Source of the DNA: Pseudonocardia sp. EC080619-01
GTDB taxonomy: Bacteria > Actinomycetota > Actinomycetes > Mycobacteriales > Pseudonocardiaceae
Assembly (NCBI RefSeq): GCF_001420995.1
Contig: NZ_CP012184.1
Location: forward strand, 5,192,501 to 5,256,500
Reading direction: 5' to 3'
Length of the DNA stretch: 64,000 nucleotides
Part shown: positions 8,645 through 17,811 of the stretch, piece by piece
Position numbering within the stretch: position 1 is the stretch's first letter
Layout: every line of letters begins with the position of its first letter
Notes under the pieces: model-generated
The model's database searches: none
What the model was told of the DNA's origin: nothing
The model's input: only the letters and a program-made list of their open reading frames with translations
Made by a program: the position numbers and the translations under genes

Positions 8645-10405
8645 GTGGCAACGTCGTCGGGGCAGCAGCGTGTGCGCCCCTGGCGCTACCTGACCGCCTT
8701 CCTGGGCATCGTCGTGATCCTCTACACCCTGGTGCTCTTCACCGGGGGCGGGAACCTCACGCCGAAGCTGGGCATCGACCTGCAGGGCGGAACCCGCGTC
8801 ACGCTCACCGCCCGCGCCGTCGACGGGCAGCCGCCGCCGCGCGACCAGCTGGTCCAGGCCGAGTCGATCATCGAGCAGCGCGTCAACGGGCTCGGTGTCA
8901 GCGGCGCCGAGGTCCAGCTGGACGGCAGCAACATCGTCATCACCGTCCCCGGCGACCAGGGCGAGCAGGCCCGGTCGCTCGGCCAGACCGCCCAGCTGCG
9001 GTTCCGCGAGGTCGTCGAGGGACCGATCCCCGCGGACCCGGCCGCGCAGCAGCAGCCGGCGCCCGGCGGCCAGCCCGCCCCCGGCGCGCAGCCCGGCCAG
9101 GAACCGGCCGGGGCGCCGGCGGGCCAGGCTCCCGCGGCACCGCAGCCGCAGGGGATGGGGGCGGCCGGCGAGCAGAGCCGCGCCGTCGCCCCGGTGGCGC
9201 AGAGCTCCCCGCTGCAGGACCCGCCGCCCGCGCCCGAACCCCCGGGCCCGACCGGCGCCGCGACCCCGACCGACCCGCGGGTCGCCGCCGAGGTCGAGCA
9301 GCTGCGCGCGACCCGGCAGAGCAGCGACCAGGCCACCCAGGTGCAGGCACTGCTCGCGCTGAACTGCGCGGGCCCGGATCCGCTGCAGGGCTACGACGAC
9401 CCGGCCCAGCCGCTGGTCACCTGCGGTGAGGACGGCACGACCAAGTACATCCTCGGCCCGTCCTTCCTCGAGGGCACCGAGATCGCGTCCGCGCAGCCGC
9501 AGCAGAGCCAGGGCGCCGCCGGCTGGGCGGTCGGCCTGACCTTCAAGCCGCAGGGCGCCGAGACGTGGGGCCAGTACACGACCGCCAACGTCGGGAAGAA
9601 CGTCGCGTTCGTCCTCGACGGCGACGTGGTGTCCGCGCCCTCGATCAACCAGCCGATCTACGGCCAGACCCAGATCAGCGGGCAGTTCAACCAGGAACGC
9701 GCCCAGGACCTGGCGCAGACCCTGCGATACGGCTCGCTGCCGCTGGCCTTCGACCCGGGCACCGCACAGACCGTGTCCGCGACGCTCGGCCTGGCCTCGT
9801 TGGAGGCCGGACTGATCGCCGGTGCGGTCGGCCTCGCCCTGGTCTTCGTCTACTGCCTGTTCTACTACCGGCTGCTCGGGCTGCTGACGATCCTGTCGCT
9901 GGTCCTGTCCGGCGTGGTCGTGTACGCCGTCCTGATCCTGCTCGGGCGGTGGATCGGGTTCACCCTCGATCTCGCGGGCGTCGCCGGCTTCATCATCGCG
10001 ATCGGCATCACCGCGGACTCGTTCGTGATCTTCTTCGAACGCCTGAAGGACGAGATGCGGGAGGGCCGGACGTTCCGCTCGGCGGTCCCGCGCTCGTGGG
10101 AACGGGCCAGACGGACGATCCTCACGGCCGACGCGGTCAGCTTCCTGGCCGCGGCCGTGCTCTACATCCTGGCCGTCGGTGAGGTCCGCGGGTTCGCCTT
10201 CACCCTCGGCATGTCCACCGTCCTCGACCTGGTCGTGGTCTTCCTGGTGACGTTCCCGCTGGTCGTGCTGATCTCCCGGTCGAAGTCGCTGGGCAGGCCC
10301 GGCCTGTCCGGGCTCGCGGCGGTCGACCGGATCGGTGCCCGGCACCGGCGGGACAAACCCGCCGTCGGGCAGCGTGCCACCAGCGGGAAGGGAGCGGGAG
10401 CATGA
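8645..10405 (+). CDS. secD: Protein translocase subunit SecD
   Basis: SecD with SecF uses the proton gradient to pull proteins through SecYEG. The 586-residue product has a first transmembrane helix at about 14-32, the conserved LGIDLQGGTRVTL (42-54) opening the large extracytoplasmic P1 domain, and five more helices after about residue 375, including DSFVIFFERLKDE. Residues about 128-212 form an inserted segment rich in Pro, Gln, Ala and Gly inside the extracytoplasmic domain; longer P1 linkers are common in actinobacterial SecD. The start is GTG. The stop overlaps the secF ATG (ATGA). Confidence 0.95.
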   Translation: MATSSGQQRVRPWRYLTAFLGIVVILYTLVLFTGGGNLTPKLGIDLQGGTRVTLTARAVDGQPPPRDQLVQAESIIEQRVNGLGVSGAEVQLDGSNIVITVPGDQGEQARSLGQTAQLRFREVVEGPIPADPAAQQQPAPGGQPAPGAQPGQEPAGAPAGQAPAAPQPQGMGAAGEQSRAVAPVAQSSPLQDPPPAPEPPGPTGAATPTDPRVAAEVEQLRATRQSSDQATQVQALLALNCAGPDPLQGYDDPAQPLVTCGEDGTTKYILGPSFLEGTEIASAQPQQSQGAAGWAVGLTFKPQGAETWGQYTTANVGKNVAFVLDGDVVSAPSINQPIYGQTQISGQFNQERAQDLAQTLRYGSLPLAFDPGTAQTVSATLGLASLEAGLIAGAVGLALVFVYCLFYYRLLGLLTILSLVLSGVVVYAVLILLGRWIGFTLDLAGVAGFIIAIGITADSFVIFFERLKDEMREGRTFRSAVPRSWERARRTILTADAVSFLAAAVLYILAVGEVRGFAFTLGMSTVLDLVVVFLVTFPLVVLISRSKSLGRPGLSGLAAVDRIGARHRRDKPAVGQRATSGKGAGA

Positions 10406-11568
10406 CGGCCCCCGAGCGGACGTCGGGCTGGACCCGGCTCACCACCGGCACCGCGAGCGCCGACATCGTCGGCCGGAAGAAGCTCTGGTACATCGGGTTC
10501 GGCGTGCTGCTCGCGGTCTGCGTGCTGTCGCTGGTGTTCGGCGGGTTCAACCTCGGCATCGACTTCACCGGCGGATCGCAGATCCAGCTGCCGGCCACCG
10601 GTGCGAACGGGCCCATCAGCGTCGAGCAGGTCGACCGGATCTACACCGACGTCGTCGGGACCGCCCCCGAGGTCAGCCAGGCCGTCGGGACCGGGGACTC
10701 GGCGTCGATCGTGATCCAGTCCGAGCCGCTGACCCCGGAGCAGCTCGTCCCGCTGCGGGAGGCGCTGTTCCAGCAGCTCCAGCCGATCGGCGGGGGCGGC
10801 GTCCCGAGCGAGGCCGCGATCAGCGACTCCCAGGTCTCGGGCACCTGGGGCGGTGAGGTCACCACCCAGGCACTGATCGCGCTGCTGGTCTTCATCGTGC
10901 TGGTCACGATCTTCCTGGCGGTCTACTTCGAGCGGGCGATGGCCGCGGCGGCGCTGGTGGCGCTGATCAACGACATCGTCGTCACCGCGGGCGTCTACTC
11001 GATCATCGGCCTCGAGGTCACACCGGCGACGGTGATCGGGCTCCTGACGATCCTCGGGTTCTCGCTCTACGACACCGTCGTCGTGTTCGACAAGGTGCGG
11101 GAGAACTCGCGCGGGCTGCTCAAGCTGACCCGCCGCAGCTACGCCGAGGCCGCGAACCAGGCGCTCAACCAGACGCTGATGCGGTCGATGAACACCTCGC
11201 TCATCGCGATCCTGCCGGTACTGGGCCTGCTGGTGATCGGCGTCGGGCTGCTCGGCGTCGGCACGCTCGCCGACCTGGCGCTCGTCCAGCTCGTCGGCAT
11301 GATCTCCGGTGTCGTCTCCTCGCTCCTGCTGGCGACCCCGGTGCTGGTCGACATCAAGATGCGCGACGGGCGCTTCCGCGACCAGGCCGAGCGGGTCGCC
11401 GCCCGCCGGGCCCGCGCCGCGGCCGTCCGGGACGGTGAGGAGGTGCCGGACGCGGCCGAGCCCGCCACCGACACGTTCGCCGCGGTGAGCAGCACGTCGC
11501 GCTCGGCCCCGGCCGCGCCGCGGCCCGGGGTGCGCCCCACCGGCAAGACGGGCAGGAAGCGCCGGTGA
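10402..11568 (+). CDS. secF: Protein translocase subunit SecF
   Basis: Partner of SecD in the proton-driven Sec accessory complex. At 388 residues it has a first helix near 32-48, the signature LGIDFTGGSQIQL (about 50-62), an extracytoplasmic domain, and five C-terminal helices including the motif YDTVVVFDKVREN. The cytoplasmic C-tail (about 335-388) is basic and Ala/Arg-rich. It starts within the secD stop and ends with a 4-nt overlap into apt, so secretion and purine-salvage genes are translationally coupled here, as in mycobacteria. Confidence 0.95.
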   Translation: MTAPERTSGWTRLTTGTASADIVGRKKLWYIGFGVLLAVCVLSLVFGGFNLGIDFTGGSQIQLPATGANGPISVEQVDRIYTDVVGTAPEVSQAVGTGDSASIVIQSEPLTPEQLVPLREALFQQLQPIGGGGVPSEAAISDSQVSGTWGGEVTTQALIALLVFIVLVTIFLAVYFERAMAAAALVALINDIVVTAGVYSIIGLEVTPATVIGLLTILGFSLYDTVVVFDKVRENSRGLLKLTRRSYAEAANQALNQTLMRSMNTSLIAILPVLGLLVIGVGLLGVGTLADLALVQLVGMISGVVSSLLLATPVLVDIKMRDGRFRDQAERVAARRARAAAVRDGEEVPDAAEPATDTFAAVSSTSRSAPAAPRPGVRPTGKTGRKRR

Positions 11569-12134
11569 CCGCCGTCGACGGCATCCGGGTCGGCCCCGGC
11601 ATCGACGGGGAGTCCGCCGAGGACCTGCTGCAGGTCGCCGGCCTCGTCCGCTCGGTGCCCGACTACCCGCAGCCGGGGGTGCTGTTCCGCGACATCACCC
11701 CGGTGCTCGCCCACGGCGGCTCGTTCGCGACGGTGACCACCGAGCTGGCCGCCCGCACCGGCGACGCCGACGTCGTCGTCGGGGTCGAGGCGCGCGGCTT
11801 CCTGCTCGGGGCGGCGGTCGCGCTCGTCGCCGGCGTCGGGACGGTGCCGGTCCGCAAGGCAGGCAAGCTGCCCGCCGTCGCCGCGTCGCGCAGCTACGAG
11901 CTGGAGTACGGCACCGCGACGCTGGAGCTCCCGGCCGGCGTGCTCGAACCGGGCACCCGGGTGTACGTCGTCGACGACGTGCTGGCCACCGGCGGCACCG
12001 CCGCCGCGGCGTGCGCGCTGCTCGCCGACGCGGGGGCCGACATCGTCGGCTTCGGCACGCTGATGGAGCTGACCGCGTTGAACGGCCGCACGAAGCTGGG
12101 TGACCTGCAGGTGGACGCCTTGTTGAGCGCGTAG
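11565..12134 (+). CDS. apt: Adenine phosphoribosyltransferase
   Basis: Converts adenine and PRPP to AMP (purine salvage, cytosol). The 189-residue product shows the type I PRTase PRPP-binding motif VYVVDDVLATGGT (133-145), the N-terminal segment YPQPGVLFRDITP (34-46) and the VVGVEARGF loop (71-79). The GTG start overlaps the secF stop by 4 nt; about 15 extra N-terminal residues precede the usual beginning, so the precise start is less sure than the identity. Confidence 0.94.
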   Translation: MTAVDGIRVGPGIDGESAEDLLQVAGLVRSVPDYPQPGVLFRDITPVLAHGGSFATVTTELAARTGDADVVVGVEARGFLLGAAVALVAGVGTVPVRKAGKLPAVAASRSYELEYGTATLELPAGVLEPGTRVYVVDDVLATGGTAAAACALLADAGADIVGFGTLMELTALNGRTKLGDLQVDALLSA

Positions 12135-12168
12135 GAGCACACGTTCCGCCCCGGGACGGTCCGCGGAC

Positions 12169-12174
12169 TATCCT
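12169..12174 (+). promoter_or_regulatory. Candidate -10 element (TATCCT) for relA
   Basis: TATCCT lies between the apt stop and relA and fits the actinobacterial TAnnnT -10 pattern. It would start a transcript near 12181 with a leader of about 37 nt carrying the strong ribosome binding site AGGAGGTG (12208-12215). No clear -35 is visible. Position and fit only. Confidence 0.4.
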
Positions 12175-12217
12175 CGGGGCGGGACCACTCCCGCTACCGG
12201 CACGATCAGGAGGTGCG

Positions 12218-14551
12218 GTGACCGAGGTCGACCGGACGACGGCCCATCCCGCGACGCGGCCGCTGACCCCCGCCGACGACGAGCCTCCCCGCCCGTCCGC
12301 GACCCGGCGGGTCCGCGCCCGGATCGCCCGGCGGATGACGCCGCAGCGGGTCGCCATCGTCAAGCCGGTCCTGGAACCGCTGGCCGCGGTGCACCGCTCG
12401 CTGCACCCCAAGGCCGACCTGATGCTCCTGCAGCGGGCCTACGACGTCGCCGAGTCGAAGCACGAGGGCCAGACCCGCAAGTCCGGCGACCCGTACATCA
12501 CCCACCCGCTCGCCGTCTCGACGATCCTCGCCGAGCTGGGCATGGACACGACGACGCTGGTCGCCGCCCTGCTGCACGACACCGTCGAGGACACCGACTA
12601 CTCGCTGGAGCGGCTGCGCACCGACTTCGGCGACGAGGTCGCGCACCTGGTCGACGGCGTCACGAAGCTGGACAAGGTCGAGTTCGGCACCGCGGCCGAG
12701 GCCGAGACGATCCGCAAGATGGTCGTGGCGATGGCCCGGGACCCGCGGGTGCTGGTCATCAAGCTGTCCGACCGGCTGCACAACATGCGCACGATGCGCT
12801 TCCTGCGGCCGGAGAAGCAGGTCAAGAAGGCGAACGAGACCCTCGAGGTGTTCGCCCCGCTCGCCCACCGGCTCGGCATGGCCACGGTGAAGCTGGAGCT
12901 CGAGGACCTGTCGTTCGCGATCCTGCAGCCGAAGAAGTACCAGGAGATCGTCCGCCTGGTCGCCGACCGGGCGCCGTCCCGGGACACCTACCTGCGGCAG
13001 GTCATCGACGAGGTGACCTCCCAGCTCGACTCGGCACGGATCCCGGCGAAGGTCGAGGGACGGCCGAAGCACTACTACTCGATCTACCGCAAGATGATCG
13101 TCAAGGGCCGCGACTTCGACGACATCCACGACCTCGTCGGCGTGCGGGTGCTGGTCGAGGAGGTCCGCGACTGCTACGCCGCGATCGGCATGGTGCACGC
13201 GCTCTGGCAGCCGATGCCCGGCCGCTTCAAGGACTACATCGCCCAGCCGCGGTTCGGCGTCTACCAGTCGCTGCACACCACCGTCATCGGCCCGGACGGC
13301 AAGCCGCTCGAGGTACAGATCCGGACGCACGCGATGCACCGCACCGCGGAGTACGGCATCGCCGCGCACTGGCGGTACAAGGAGATCAAGGGCGGCCAGA
13401 GCAAGGAGGTCGAGGTTGAGGAGATGGCGTGGATGCGCCAGCTGCTCGACTGGCAGCGGGAGGCCGCCGACCCGGGCGAGTTCCTCGACTCGCTCCGTTT
13501 CGACCTCGCCGCCCGGGAGATCTTCGTCTTCACGCCGAAGGGCGACGTCGTCACCCTGCCCACCGGGTCCACCCCGATCGACCTGGCCTACGCCGTGCAC
13601 ACCGAGGTCGGGCACCGCTGCATCGGCTCGCGGGTCAACGGCAAGCTCGTCGCGCTCGAACGGCAGCTCTCCTCCGGCGACGTCGTCGAGATCTTCACCT
13701 CCAAGGCCGAGGACGCGGGGCCGTCCCGGGACTGGCTCGCCATCGCCAAGTCGCCGCGGGCCAAGGCGAAGATCAAGCAGTGGTTCGCGAAGGAGCGCCG
13801 CGAGGAGGCCGTCGAGGAGGGCAAGGAGGCCATCACCCGGGAGGCGCGCCGCACCGGGATGCCGCTCCAGCGGCTCATCTCCGGCGACGCCATGTCCGCG
13901 CTCGCCCGGGAGATGCACTACTCCGACGTCTCCGCGCTCTACGCCGCGGTCGGCGAGCACCAGGCCAGCGCCCAGCACGTGGTGCAGCGCCTGGTCGCCT
14001 GGTTCGGCGGCGAGGAGGAGGCCGAGGAGGAGCTCGCCGAGCGGGCGACGCCGTCGACGGTCCGGCACCGGCGGCCGTCCGGGAACGCCGGCGTCGTCGT
14101 GCAGGACGGCGACGGCCACGAGATGGGCGACCTGTACGTCAAGCTCGCCCGCTGCTGCACCCCGGTGCCGGGCGACGAGATCCTCGGCTTCGTGACCCGC
14201 GGCGGCGGGATCAGCGTGCACCGCACCGACTGCACCAACGCGGGTGACCTCACGGCCCGCGAGGAGCGGCTGGTCGACGTCGCCTGGTCGGTGTCGCCGG
14301 AGTCGGTGTTCCTGGTGGCGATCCAGGTCGAGGCGCTGGACCGGCACCGGCTGCTCTCCGACGTCACGAAGGTCCTGGCCGACGAGAAGGTCAACATCCT
14401 GTCGGCGTCGACGACGACGTCGCGGGACCGGGTGGCGGTCTCCCGTTTCTCGTTCGAGATGGGCGACCCGAAGCACCTCGGGCACCTGTTGCAGGCGGTG
14501 CGCAACATCGAGGGCGTGTACGACGTCTACCGGGTCACCAGCGCGGCCTGA
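12218..14551 (+). CDS. relA: Bifunctional (p)ppGpp synthetase/hydrolase RelA/SpoT
   Basis: Makes and degrades (p)ppGpp in the stringent response. The 777-residue protein shows an HD hydrolase domain with the intact motif HDTVEDT (His120-Asp121), a synthetase domain with GRPKHYYSIYRKM (about 278-290) and catalytic EVQIRT (near 365), a TGS domain (about 425-490), a zinc-finger region with CCTPVPGDEI (about 645) and a C-terminal ACT domain (about 705-777). Both active sites look intact, so it is predicted to be bifunctional, as in other actinobacteria. The GTG start has an ideal AGGAGGTG upstream. It follows apt and probably has its own promoter. Confidence 0.96.
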   Translation: MTEVDRTTAHPATRPLTPADDEPPRPSATRRVRARIARRMTPQRVAIVKPVLEPLAAVHRSLHPKADLMLLQRAYDVAESKHEGQTRKSGDPYITHPLAVSTILAELGMDTTTLVAALLHDTVEDTDYSLERLRTDFGDEVAHLVDGVTKLDKVEFGTAAEAETIRKMVVAMARDPRVLVIKLSDRLHNMRTMRFLRPEKQVKKANETLEVFAPLAHRLGMATVKLELEDLSFAILQPKKYQEIVRLVADRAPSRDTYLRQVIDEVTSQLDSARIPAKVEGRPKHYYSIYRKMIVKGRDFDDIHDLVGVRVLVEEVRDCYAAIGMVHALWQPMPGRFKDYIAQPRFGVYQSLHTTVIGPDGKPLEVQIRTHAMHRTAEYGIAAHWRYKEIKGGQSKEVEVEEMAWMRQLLDWQREAADPGEFLDSLRFDLAAREIFVFTPKGDVVTLPTGSTPIDLAYAVHTEVGHRCIGSRVNGKLVALERQLSSGDVVEIFTSKAEDAGPSRDWLAIAKSPRAKAKIKQWFAKERREEAVEEGKEAITREARRTGMPLQRLISGDAMSALAREMHYSDVSALYAAVGEHQASAQHVVQRLVAWFGGEEEAEEELAERATPSTVRHRRPSGNAGVVVQDGDGHEMGDLYVKLARCCTPVPGDEILGFVTRGGGISVHRTDCTNAGDLTAREERLVDVAWSVSPESVFLVAIQVEALDRHRLLSDVTKVLADEKVNILSASTTTSRDRVAVSRFSFEMGDPKHLGHLLQAVRNIEGVYDVYRVTSAA

Positions 14552-14555
14552 CCGG

Positions 14556-14798
14556 TCACGCGGCGGCGAGCAGTGAGCGGCCCGCGTCGGTGAGGTGCGG
14601 CCGCAGCGGGGCGGCGCCCGACGCCTCGACGAGCCCGTCGTCGGCCAGCCGCACCCCGGCGAACTGGTCGCAGAAGCACACGCCGTCGATCGTGAGCGAG
14701 TGGCACTCGCCGTCGGTGACGGTGCAGCGGTCCGCGGCGATCGCACGCAGCACGGCCCGGTCCCGGTGGCTGAGCAGGGGGCGGATGGTGGTGGACAT
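14556..14798 (-). CDS. Small hypothetical protein with DGVCFCDQ motif, 80 aa
   Basis: Function not recognised. The ATG at 14798 has GAAAGGCGG upstream on the minus strand. The product begins with a helical segment (HRDRAVLRAIAADRC), then a pattern around TIDGVCFCDQ with a C-x-C pair, and ends DAGRSLLAAA; the arrangement resembles a small winged-helix or metal-site protein, but I cannot name the family. It is convergent with relA (stops 4 nt apart). Confidence 0.6.
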   Translation of the reverse strand: MSTTIRPLLSHRDRAVLRAIAADRCTVTDGECHSLTIDGVCFCDQFAGVRLADDGLVEASGAAPLRPHLTDAGRSLLAAA

Positions 14799-14934
14799 GA
14801 TCGCCGCCTTTCGGTGCGGGGCAGGTGGGCCGTGCGGTCGTTCCGGACGGTTCCCAGACTGTCGCGGCGGATCCCGCCCGGCCATCGAGCGGGCCCCACC
14901 ACGCCCGGGGTGGACCCCCGGACGCAGGTAGGGA

Positions 14935-14977
14935 CCACCCCCGCACCGCGATCTCATCGGTGCGGGGCGGGGGTGGG
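14935..14977 (-). terminator. Strong hairpin, likely terminator of the cyclophilin gene
   Basis: CCCCGCACCG (14939-14948) pairs perfectly with CGGTGCGGGG (14958-14967) around a 9-nt loop, and flanking CCAC/GTGG can extend the stem. It starts 4 nt beyond the stop of the minus-strand peptidylprolyl isomerase gene. There is no U-tract, which is common for actinobacterial terminators. Confidence 0.6.
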
Positions 14978-14980
14978 CGT

Positions 14981-15823
14981 TCAGCCGACGGTCGCGCCCT
15001 GGATCTCCACCGGGACGTTCGGCGTGCCGTCACCGGACCCGACCGACTCGCCGCCCTTCGCGACCGTGTCGAGGGTCGACAGCCCCTGCGGGCCGATGGA
15101 CCCGAACACGGTGTAGTTCGGCGGGAGCTGGGCGTCGCCGTAGATCATGAAGAACTGGCTGCCGTTGGTGTCCGGGCCCGCGTTGGCCATCGCGAGCAGC
15201 CCGCGGCCGTAGGTGAGCTCGGGGAAGACCTCGTCGGCGAACGAGTAGCCGGGGCCGCCGCTGCCGCGCCCGGTCGGGTCGCCGCACTGCAGCACCTGCA
15301 GGCCCGGGCTGGTCGTCAGCCGGTGGCACGACGTGCCGTCGAAGTAGCCCTGCTGCGCCAGGTTCGCGAAGCTGTTCACGGTGCACGGCGCGAGTGCCCG
15401 GTCCAGGGTGAGGTCGATGGTCCCCGCGCTGGTCTGCAGCGTCGTGGGGACCTGCCCCTCCGCGGAGACCTGACCGCCCGGGGGCGGGGTGGCCGGCTTC
15501 GAGGCGGGCTCCGGCGACGCCGCGTAGGCGCAGTCGACCGACGCGGGCAGCGCGGTGGGCCGCTGCGGCAGCGGCACCGTGGGCAGGCCGGAGGTGTCCG
15601 GCCCGTCACCCTGCGCCTGGGCGGGCGGCGCGGCCTCCTCGGGTCCGCCCCACGCCGCGGTCAGCGCGTAGACGCCCCCGGCGGCTAGCGCGACGACCAG
15701 TACCGTCGCGACGGCGGCGATCGTCGTCGTCCGCTTCCGCTTCTCCGCCCGCTCGGCCCGGTGGGCCTGCTGGGCAGCGAGCTTCCGCTTCGCCGCCTCC
15801 CGGCGCTGCTCGTTCGTCGCCAC
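14981..15823 (-). CDS. Membrane-anchored cyclophilin-type peptidylprolyl isomerase
   Basis: Catalyses cis-trans isomerisation of proline peptide bonds, probably outside the membrane. The 280-residue product has a basic cytoplasmic N-terminus (KRKLAAQQAHRAERAEKRKR), one transmembrane helix at about 33-53, a Pro/Ala-rich linker containing Cys98, and a cyclophilin domain from about 128 to the end (FANLAQQGYFDGTSCHRL, GPDTNGSQFFM). The position next to relA and hisS matches the mycobacterial ppiB locus. ATG start; it runs divergently from hisS. Confidence 0.9.
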   Translation of the reverse strand: MATNEQRREAAKRKLAAQQAHRAERAEKRKRTTTIAAVATVLVVALAAGGVYALTAAWGGPEEAAPPAQAQGDGPDTSGLPTVPLPQRPTALPASVDCAYAASPEPASKPATPPPGGQVSAEGQVPTTLQTSAGTIDLTLDRALAPCTVNSFANLAQQGYFDGTSCHRLTTSPGLQVLQCGDPTGRGSGGPGYSFADEVFPELTYGRGLLAMANAGPDTNGSQFFMIYGDAQLPPNYTVFGSIGPQGLSTLDTVAKGGESVGSGDGTPNVPVEIQGATVG

Positions 15824-15954
15824 GCTCCGCCACTCCCTGCTTGATCATTCGTTCCGACGGAGGGTAGCGGGGCGACCTGAGAGGGATTCTGAGAGACGGC
15901 GGTCCTAGGCTGGAGGGGCTTCCGGACGACAGCACGAGAGGACGTGGACCTGCA

Positions 15955-17262
15955 GTGACCGCCACCGAGCAGCGGGCGGACGGGCCCCGGGCACGCAAGC
16001 CCGAGCCGTTCGCCGCGCCGAAGGGCATCCCGGAGTACCTTCCGACGGATTCGGCGGGCTTCGTCCATGTCCGGGACACCCTCGCCGCGGCTGCCGCCCG
16101 GGCGGGGTACGGCTACATCGAGCTCCCGGTGTTCGAGGACACCGGGCTGTACGCCCGCGGGGTGGGGGAGTCCACCGACGTCGTCTCCAAGGAGATGTAC
16201 ACCTTCGCCGACCGCGGCGAGCGGTCGGTGACGCTGCGCCCGGAGGGCACCGCAGGCGTCGTCCGGTCGGTGATCGAGCACAACCTCGACAAGCAGGGGC
16301 TGCCGGTCAAGCTGCGTTACGCCGGGCCGTTCTTCCGCTACGAGCGCCCGCAGGCCGGCCGGTACCGGCAGCTGCAGCAGGTCGGCGTCGAGGCGATCGG
16401 CGTCGACGACCCCGCGCTCGACGCCGAGGTCATCGCGGTCGCCGACGAGGGCTTCAAGGCGCTCGGCCTGACCGGCTACCGGCTGGAGCTCACCTCGCTC
16501 GGCGACGCCGAGTGCCGTCCCGCCTACCGCGAGCGGCTGCAGGAGTTCCTGTCCGGCCTGGACCTCGACGAGGCGACCCGCGAGCGGGCCGCGATCAACC
16601 CGCTGCGGGTGCTCGACGACAAGCGACCCGAGGTGCGCGCGGCGATGGCGGGGGCCCCGCTGCTGATGGACCACCTGTCCGACGCGTCGGCCGAGCACCA
16701 CGCGCAGGTCCTCGCGCACCTCGACGACCTCGGCGTCGCCTACACGGCGAACCCGCGGATGGTGCGCGGCCTGGACTACTACACGAAGACGACCTTCGAG
16801 TTCGTCCACGACGGTCTCGGGGCCCAGTCCGGGATCGGCGGCGGCGGCCGGTACGACGGCCTGATGGCCACCCTCGGCGGGCCGGAGCTGTCCGGCGTCG
16901 GGTTCGGCATCGGCGTCGACCGGACGCTGATGGCCTGCGCCGCCGAGGGCGTGCAGCCGTGGACGACCGCCCGGGCCGAGGTGTTCGGGGTGCCGCTGGG
17001 CGACGCCGCGAAGCGCAGGCTCGTCGTCGTCGCGGCCGAGCTGCGGGCCCGCGGGGTGCGGGTCGACCTCTCCTACGGCGGGCGCGGCCTCAAGGGCGCG
17101 ATGAAGTCGGCGGACCGCTCCGGCGCCCGGTTCGCGCTGGTCCTGGGCGACCGCGACCTCGAGAACGGCACCGTCGGGCTCAAGGACCTCGCCTCCGGCG
17201 AGCAGCAGGACGTCCCGCTCGACGCCGTCACCGGAGCCGTCGTCACGGCCCTCGCGAGCTGA
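15955..17262 (+). CDS. hisS: Histidyl-tRNA synthetase
   Basis: Class II synthetase that charges tRNA-His. The 435 residues include motif 2 (FFRYERPQAGRYRQLQQ near 123-139), the HisRS-specific VRGLDYYT (near 264) and motif 3 with GGGGRYDGLM and GFGIGVDR (about 296-322), followed by the anticodon-binding domain. An N-terminal extension of about 20 residues precedes the usual APKGIPEYLP. GTG start with GAGAGGA upstream; a TAGGCT hexamer near 15906 is a candidate -10. The next gene starts 2 nt after the stop. Confidence 0.95.
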   Translation: MTATEQRADGPRARKPEPFAAPKGIPEYLPTDSAGFVHVRDTLAAAAARAGYGYIELPVFEDTGLYARGVGESTDVVSKEMYTFADRGERSVTLRPEGTAGVVRSVIEHNLDKQGLPVKLRYAGPFFRYERPQAGRYRQLQQVGVEAIGVDDPALDAEVIAVADEGFKALGLTGYRLELTSLGDAECRPAYRERLQEFLSGLDLDEATRERAAINPLRVLDDKRPEVRAAMAGAPLLMDHLSDASAEHHAQVLAHLDDLGVAYTANPRMVRGLDYYTKTTFEFVHDGLGAQSGIGGGGRYDGLMATLGGPELSGVGFGIGVDRTLMACAAEGVQPWTTARAEVFGVPLGDAAKRRLVVVAAELRARGVRVDLSYGGRGLKGAMKSADRSGARFALVLGDRDLENGTVGLKDLASGEQQDVPLDAVTGAVVTALAS

Positions 17263-17264
17263 CC

Positions 17265-17810
17265 GTGGCCGTCGACGACCAGGAGCGTTGGGACGCCCGG
17301 CACCGCGCGGCCGGCGTCGGCACCCCGCAGCCACCGGACGCGCTGCGGCCGCACACCGGGCTGCTGCCGGCCACCGGCCGGGCGCTCGACGTCGCCTGCG
17401 GCCGCGGGTCCGTCGCCGCGTGGCTCGCCGCGCAGGGGCTCGACGTCGTCGCGGTGGACGTCTCGCCGGCCGGGCTCGCGGCCGGGGCGGCGCTCGTCGC
17501 GGCCGAGCAGCCGCCCGGGCGGGTCCGCTGGGTCCAGGCGGACCTCGACCACGGGTTCCCCGCCGACGACGACGTGTACGACGTCGTCGTCTGCCAGCGG
17601 TTCCGGGCCCCCGCGCTCTACCCGGCGCTCGCCGCGGCCGTCGCTCCCGGCGGGCTGCTGGTGGTCACCGTGCTCTCCGAGGTCGGCGACACCGGCGGGC
17701 AGTACCGGGCCGCCCCCGGCGAGCTTCCGGCGGCGTTCGGCGAGCTGGAGGTCGTCGCCCACCACGAGGGCGGCGGGGAGGCGCACCTGGTGGTCCGCCG
17801 GCCCGCCTGA
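17265..17810 (+). CDS. Class I SAM-dependent methyltransferase
   Basis: A 181-residue small methyltransferase with a GTG start only 2 nt after the hisS stop, so probably co-translated with it. Motif I is RALDVACGRGSVAAWLA (about 43-59), followed by the acidic strand VVAVDVSP (about 65-72), which would bind the SAM ribose, and YDVVVCQRF as motif IV. The fold resembles TehB/UbiE-like methyltransferases. The substrate is unknown. Its stop is one base from the stop of the convergent membrane-protein gene. Confidence 0.8.
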   Translation: MAVDDQERWDARHRAAGVGTPQPPDALRPHTGLLPATGRALDVACGRGSVAAWLAAQGLDVVAVDVSPAGLAAGAALVAAEQPPGRVRWVQADLDHGFPADDDVYDVVVCQRFRAPALYPALAAAVAPGGLLVVTVLSEVGDTGGQYRAAPGELPAAFGELEVVAHHEGGGEAHLVVRRPA

Positions 17811-17811
17811 G

